Positions 30,726 to 34,998 of a stretch of DNA of 34,998 bases are shown one piece after another. Both the position numbers and the translations under genes were made by a program. Position 1 is the stretch's first letter. Each line of letters starts with the position of its first letter. The notes under the pieces were generated by a model, which had not been told where the DNA came from, did not search any database, and saw only the letters and a program-made list of their open reading frames with translations. Origin of the DNA: DATFMP01 sp035266845 (GTDB lineage Bacteria; SAR324; JACQKK01); contig DATFMP010000047.1 in assembly GCA_035266845.1 (NCBI GenBank), positions 1 through 34,998 on the forward strand, written 5' to 3'.

Positions 30726-32420
30726 TTGATTCGCATCCGTATCGTCGCGCTGGTCGCGGCACTCTGGTTGATGTCGCAGGCAGCCCCTGCGTTGGCTCAG
30801 CAGCAGGCGCAACCGGCGCCTGCCACCCCGCCCGCATCGGCGCCGGCGTCTCCGCCGCTCATGATGCAGCCGGTGCAACCGGCGCAGCCCGGGGAGAGCT
30901 CACCACAGCAGGAGGATATCGAGACCCTGCTGAAGAGCTATGGCTTTCAGGTGAAGCACGAGAACGGGCAGCGCGTGGTGCTGGTGAGCCTGAAACAGGT
31001 GCTGCAACTGGCACTGGAGCGCAACCTGACGCTGCAATCCGTGCGCATGGGCGAGACGGTGGCCCAAAGCGGCGTAGCCGCCGCCCAGGGCCGTTTCAGT
31101 CCCACACTCACCAACGCGGCCAGCTATCAGCGCAATCTGGTGCCCACGTTCTCGTCGTCCAGCGGGGGCTTTGCCACCTTCGGGGGTACGAACTACTGGA
31201 CGCTCTCGTCGACGTTCAGCAAGCCGACCGATACCGGCATCGAGTATTCGCTGAAGTATCAGGAAACCTCCGAGCGCCCGCTGGCCAATACCATTGCCAC
31301 GGCCGGGGCGACGCCCACCGGCATCGTCTCTGGCGACACGATCGACGTGAGCGCGCTCACTGGATCGGTGAAGATTCCCATCGGCCAGGACTACGGCCGG
31401 GACTTCAACGCCATCCCGCTGCACCGGGCCGAGGCGGGCGTGACGGGCAGCCGGCTCACTACCAGCCAGAACGCCCTGGCGCTGCTGCAGAACACGGCCT
31501 CGACCTACTGGGATCTGGTGGCGGCCATCGAAAACCGGCGCGTGCAGGAGGACGCCGTCAAGCTGAGCCAGCAACTGCTCAAGGACAACCAGCAGCGCCT
31601 GCAGGCCGGCGTGCTGAGCCCCTTCGACGTGCAGGTGACCGAGACCCAGCTTGCCCGGGACCAGCAAAGCCTGGTGGCCGCGCGGGCTGAGGTGCTGCGC
31701 ATTGAGGACCTGGCGCGGGCCATCCTGGATCTGCAGGCGATCGACTTCCAGGTGCGCCCGATGGACCGGCCGGAGGTGCGCGGCGTGGACATGAACTATC
31801 CGGAGCTGCTGCAGAAGGTGTACGCGAACAGCCCGGACATGAAGCAGCTCGAGAACCAGCTTCGCCTCAACGGCCTGGATCTGGAGGAGGCGCAGAACAA
31901 GGATCGCACCAACCTCGACCTCAACTTGTTCTATACGGCGCAAGGGGTGGGCGGCACGCCCTTCAAGGGCGTCTCCGGCTTCAGCCAGACCGGGCTGGAC
32001 AGCTACGGTGCCACGCTTACGTGGACCGTGCCGCTCTTCGACGTGCAGACGCCGGAAACGATCCGCCAGCGCCTGCTGCAACGCCAGCAGTTGCAACTGC
32101 AACTGAACAGCAAGAAATCCGACCTCAACGTCACGTTGCAGAGCGTGCTGCGTCAGCTCCGCGTGGCCAAGGAGCAGGCCGATACGGCCAGCGTGGCCCG
32201 CAAGCTGGCAGCCGAGCAGCTCAAGAACGAGATCGAGCGCTTCCGCGTGGGCGAGAGCACCAGCTTCCAGGTGGCGCAATCGCAGCAGGACGCCGCCTCG
32301 GCGCAGGTGCAGGAGATTCTGGCGCGGCTGGCCTTCGAGCGCGATTACCTGCAACTGCTGGCGCTGACGGGAGATATCTACCAGCAGTACGACCTGCCGC
32401 CCCCCGACTCCACCCAGTAG
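30726..32420 (+). CDS. TolC-family outer-membrane efflux protein
   Basis: The 564-residue product is the outer-membrane channel of the tripartite pump. A signal peptide (MIRIRIVALVAALWLMSQAAPALAQ) is followed by a Pro/Ala/Gln-rich stretch and two OEP repeats, with LKQVLQLALERNLTLQ at the start of the first and YPELLQKVYANSPDMKQLENQLRL at the start of the second. Long helices such as LLQRQQLQLQLNSKKSDLNVTLQ and RFRVGESTSFQVAQSQQDAASAQVQ are typical. The start is a TTG at 30726, chosen because GGGAGG lies 7 bases upstream and a clean signal peptide follows. The length is above that of E. coli TolC, owing to the N-terminal extension and the inserts around residues 150-240. Confidence 0.9.
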   Translation: MIRIRIVALVAALWLMSQAAPALAQQQAQPAPATPPASAPASPPLMMQPVQPAQPGESSPQQEDIETLLKSYGFQVKHENGQRVVLVSLKQVLQLALERNLTLQSVRMGETVAQSGVAAAQGRFSPTLTNAASYQRNLVPTFSSSSGGFATFGGTNYWTLSSTFSKPTDTGIEYSLKYQETSERPLANTIATAGATPTGIVSGDTIDVSALTGSVKIPIGQDYGRDFNAIPLHRAEAGVTGSRLTTSQNALALLQNTASTYWDLVAAIENRRVQEDAVKLSQQLLKDNQQRLQAGVLSPFDVQVTETQLARDQQSLVAARAEVLRIEDLARAILDLQAIDFQVRPMDRPEVRGVDMNYPELLQKVYANSPDMKQLENQLRLNGLDLEEAQNKDRTNLDLNLFYTAQGVGGTPFKGVSGFSQTGLDSYGATLTWTVPLFDVQTPETIRQRLLQRQQLQLQLNSKKSDLNVTLQSVLRQLRVAKEQADTASVARKLAAEQLKNEIERFRVGESTSFQVAQSQQDAASAQVQEILARLAFERDYLQLLALTGDIYQQYDLPPPDSTQ

Positions 32421-32442
32421 CCCTGTACCGGAGACGCCCGTC

Positions 32443-33606
32443 ATGACGCCCCGCACTCGCATTCGCGCCCTGGCCTTGCCAGCACTGCTGGTCCTGCTGG
32501 CGGTGGCGCTGCTGCTGGCGGGCTGCAACCGCCGCGAGCCAGTGCAAGGGGCGATGACCGATGAGCGCCATGCCGATGCGGGTGACGCATCCAAGGTGCG
32601 TGCGGAGGCCACGGCTGCTGTTCCGCAGCCGGCCGGGGCCGATACCCCGCGGGCTGCTACGTTGACGCCCGTGGAGGTGGAGCAGGTCAAGCCGCGGGAC
32701 TTCACGCTTACCTCAACCTACATCGGCTACCTGCTGCCCCAGGAGCGCGTGGAACTGCGCTCGGAGATCGAGGGCGTGGCGGAGCGAGTGCAGTTCGATG
32801 AGGGCCAGGCGGTCAAGGCCGGCCAACTGCTCGTCAACATCTCCACCGAGGAGATGACCGTGCGGCGCGACCAGGCCAAGGCGGACCTGCGACTGGCCCA
32901 ATCCAACTTCCAGCGCGACAGCAGCCTGCACGCCAAGCAGCTCGTCACCGATGCGCAACTGGAGCAGTCCCGCACCCGGCGCGACCTGGCGGAGTATGCC
33001 CTGCGCTTGGCGGAGCTGCAGCTCAAGAAGTCCCGCGTGATCTCGCCGCTGGCGGGCACGGTGAAGACCCGCGGCGTAGACCGCGGCGAGTTCCTCAACA
33101 AGGGCCAGCTCATCGCGGAAATCCTGGACGTCAGCAAGGTGCGGGCGCTGTTCAACGTGCCCGAGCGCGAGGTGCGTTACCTGAAGCCCGGGCGGCGGGT
33201 GGACGTGACCTTCGAGGCCCTGCCGGGCGAGAGCGTCACCGGCAGCGTGCGGCTGGTGGGGCTGGAGGCGGATACCAAGACGCGCACCTTCCCCGTGGAG
33301 GTGGAACTGGACAATGCCCAGGGCCGCCTGCGGCCGGGCATGCTGGTGCGCGTGCGCGTGCCGCTGGAGCAGTACCGCGGTCAGCTCATGATTCCCCGCT
33401 ATGCCATGCTGGAGCGCGAGCGTGAGCGCGTCGTATACATCGTGCGCGATGGCAAGGCCGTGGAACGCGTCATCGAGTCCGGCGCCAGCAGCGAGGGCAT
33501 GGTGCAGGTGCTGAAAGGCCTCGAGCCCGGCGATCTGGTCATCGTCACGGGACAGCAGAAGCTTACGCCCGGCGAGCCGGTCGACGCCCGCCCCGCGCGC
33601 CACTAG
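32443..33606 (+). CDS. RND efflux periplasmic adaptor (membrane fusion lipoprotein)
   Basis: The 387-residue product links the inner-membrane pump to the outer-membrane channel. It has a lipoprotein signal with lipobox LLAGC (C28) and a low-complexity segment to about residue 70. The split biotinyl-lipoyl-like domain follows (ELRSEIEGVAERVQFDEGQAVKAGQLL and RVISPLAGTVKTRGVDRGEFLNKGQLI) around a short coiled-coil hairpin (about 140-195), then beta-barrel (KVRALFNVPEREVRYLKPGRRV) and membrane-proximal domains. The short hairpin resembles that of adaptors from heavy-metal or AcrA-like groups; the drug or metal cannot be inferred. It starts 22 bases after the TolC-like gene. Confidence 0.92.
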   Translation: MTPRTRIRALALPALLVLLAVALLLAGCNRREPVQGAMTDERHADAGDASKVRAEATAAVPQPAGADTPRAATLTPVEVEQVKPRDFTLTSTYIGYLLPQERVELRSEIEGVAERVQFDEGQAVKAGQLLVNISTEEMTVRRDQAKADLRLAQSNFQRDSSLHAKQLVTDAQLEQSRTRRDLAEYALRLAELQLKKSRVISPLAGTVKTRGVDRGEFLNKGQLIAEILDVSKVRALFNVPEREVRYLKPGRRVDVTFEALPGESVTGSVRLVGLEADTKTRTFPVEVELDNAQGRLRPGMLVRVRVPLEQYRGQLMIPRYAMLERERERVVYIVRDGKAVERVIESGASSEGMVQVLKGLEPGDLVIVTGQQKLTPGEPVDARPARH

Positions 33607-33652
33607 CCTCGCGCGCCTCCACCCTGTCCCGCGCCCATCCGCGTCCGCCGCC

Positions 33653-34998
33653 ATGAATCCGAGCCACATCGCCATCCGCAATCCGGCGTCGGTATTCATC
33701 CTCGTGCTGATGATCATCACGATGGGCGTCTTTGCCTATCGCAATATGCCGCGCGAGGCCGCGCCGGACATCCAGATTCCCCTGCTCATCGTTACGCTGC
33801 CCTTCCCCGGCGCCTCGCCGGAGGACGTGGAATCGCTCGTGACGCGCAAGGTGGAGCTGAAGCTGCAGAACGTGGACAACCTCAAGGAGATGAAGTCCAC
33901 CTCCGCCGAGGGTGCCGCCACGATCACGCTGGAGTTCCAACTCGGATTCGATGTGGATGTGGCGCGCCAGAAGGTGCGCGAGAAGCTGGACGAGGCGCGG
34001 CCGGACCTGCCGGCGGATGTCGACGATCCGATCATCTCGGAGATCAACTTCTCCGAGCAGCCCATGCTGATCGTCAACCTGGCCGGCGAAGTCGGGCTGG
34101 TCGCGCTCAAGGACGTGGCGGACGACCTGAAGGACGACATCGGTGCCGTCCCCGGCATCCTGGAGGTGAACCGCGCGGGCGGCCTGGAGCGGGAGGTGCA
34201 CGTCTACGCGAACCCGGAGCAGCTCCGTTACCACCGCATCTCGCTGGGCCAGCTCTCCAATGCCGTAGCCGCCGAGAACACCACCATCCCCGGCGGCACG
34301 CTGGAGATGGGGCCCACCAAGTACCTCATCCGCACCCCCGGCGAATTCCAGCGCCCTGCCGAGATCAATGACGTGGTAGTGGCCGCGCCGGGCGGCGTGC
34401 CCGTGTACGTGCGCGATGTGGCCCGGGTGGACTTCGGCTTCCAGGAGATGACCAGCCGCTCCCGGCTGGACGGCGAGGAGTCCGTCTCGCTGGTGGTCAT
34501 CAAGCGCGCCGGGGAAAACCTGCTCAAGATCCGCCAGCGGGTGAAGGACGTGGTGGCCCGCTACGCCGATCGCTACCAGGGCCGCATCCACTTCACGATT
34601 CTGGCCGACCAGGGCACGTTCGTGGAGCGCATCGTGCGCGACCTGGAGAACAACATCATCAGCGGGTTCATCCTCGTTGCAGTCGTGCTGCTGCTGGCGA
34701 TGGGGCTGAGCAACGCGATGTTCGTGGCCACAGCGGTGCCCCTGTCGTTCCTGCTCACCCTGGTGGTGATGCAGGTGATGCACTTCACGCTGAACTTCGT
34801 GGTGCTGTTCAGCCTGATTCTCTCGTTGGGCATGCTGGTGGACAACGCCATTGTGGTACTGGAAAACATATTCCGCCACCGCGAACTGGGGGCCTCCCGG
34901 TTCGCCGCGGCCCTGGAAGGAGTGCGCGAAATTGTATGGGCGATTTTCGCCGCGACGCTCACCACCGTGGCCGCCTTCCTGTGCATGGTCTTCCTCGA
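33653..34998 (+). CDS. RND efflux transporter permease, N-terminal part (cut by window edge)
   Basis: The ATG at 33653 opens a frame that runs to the window end (about 448 residues of a usual 1000-1050). It starts MNPSHIAIRNPASVFILVLM (first membrane helix) and continues with YRNMPREAAPDIQIPLLIV and PGASPEDVESLVTRKVE, which are typical of AcrB-type permeases. The porter domain follows, then helices 2-4. Helix 4 contains LGMLVDNAIVVLENIF, where AcrB has the proton-relay pair Asp-Asp; here the second position is Asn, as in many RND subgroups. It lies 46 bases after the adaptor gene. The substrate is unknown. Confidence 0.93.
   Translation, partial: MNPSHIAIRNPASVFILVLMIITMGVFAYRNMPREAAPDIQIPLLIVTLPFPGASPEDVESLVTRKVELKLQNVDNLKEMKSTSAEGAATITLEFQLGFDVDVARQKVREKLDEARPDLPADVDDPIISEINFSEQPMLIVNLAGEVGLVALKDVADDLKDDIGAVPGILEVNRAGGLEREVHVYANPEQLRYHRISLGQLSNAVAAENTTIPGGTLEMGPTKYLIRTPGEFQRPAEINDVVVAAPGGVPVYVRDVARVDFGFQEMTSRSRLDGEESVSLVVIKRAGENLLKIRQRVKDVVARYADRYQGRIHFTILADQGTFVERIVRDLENNIISGFILVAVVLLLAMGLSNAMFVATAVPLSFLLTLVVMQVMHFTLNFVVLFSLILSLGMLVDNAIVVLENIFRHRELGASRFAAALEGVREIVWAIFAATLTTVAAFLCMVFL

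Overview
The window is GC-rich (about two thirds G+C or more, judged by eye) and densely coding. It comes from a Gram-negative bacterium: it carries a complete Tol-Pal envelope system, several lipoproteins with lipoboxes, and a tripartite RND efflux system. The gene content suggests an aerobic or facultative proteobacterium-like lineage (E1 alpha/beta-type pyruvate dehydrogenase, histidine biosynthesis, acyl-CoA carboxylase, molybdenum enzyme). The phylum cannot be fixed from sequence alone. No tRNA, rRNA or CRISPR array was seen.

Layout. 1-10069 (minus strand): pal, a strong intrinsic terminator, then a tight cluster tolQ-tolR-tolA-tolB-cpoB-hisD-hisB-hisH, followed after 72 bases by selA (selenocysteine synthase), and then an MFS transporter cut by the left edge. 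10070-10549: AT-richer intergenic DNA with six consecutive hairpins, a possible structured RNA. 10550-17566: an octanoyl/lipoate transferase (plus), a MoeB/ThiF-rhodanese gene (minus), and a plus-strand pdhA-pdhB-pdhC operon with a good sigma70-type promoter, ending in an iodotyrosine-deiodinase-like flavoprotein. The lipoyl transferase lies near the lipoyl-dependent dehydrogenase it would serve. 17758-23397 (minus): a biotin-dependent carboxylase alpha subunit, a REP-associated tyrosine transposase with its palindromic repeats, a membrane protein and a molybdopterin oxidoreductase. 23731-25827: a large protein of unknown function. 25979-29694 (minus): a four-gene overlapping operon (small membrane protein, two paralogous glycosyltransferases, a methyltransferase). 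29925-34998 (plus): a TetR regulator, then a TolC-like protein, a periplasmic adaptor lipoprotein and an RND pump cut by the right edge.

Most notable result. The MoeB/ThiF-rhodanese gene at 11698-12882 is interrupted by one in-frame TGA (12301-12303) exactly where the family has its conserved sulfur-transfer cysteine (motif PS-C-AEAGVLG). The frame continues without other damage to a complete rhodanese domain. A 7-bp hairpin with a 6-nt loop and G at loop position 2 begins 13 nt after the TGA, with its loop 20 nt after it, which fits the bacterial SECIS model. selA lies in the same window. The simplest reading is a selenoprotein: a ubiquitin-like-protein-activating enzyme with selenocysteine in place of the catalytic or persulfide-linked cysteine.

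A second notable feature is a REPtron: the transposase gene at 19824-20324 lies beside two composite palindromic repeat units (20416-20644). A related unit plus a half unit sits about 9 kb away (11460-11613), between two convergent genes.
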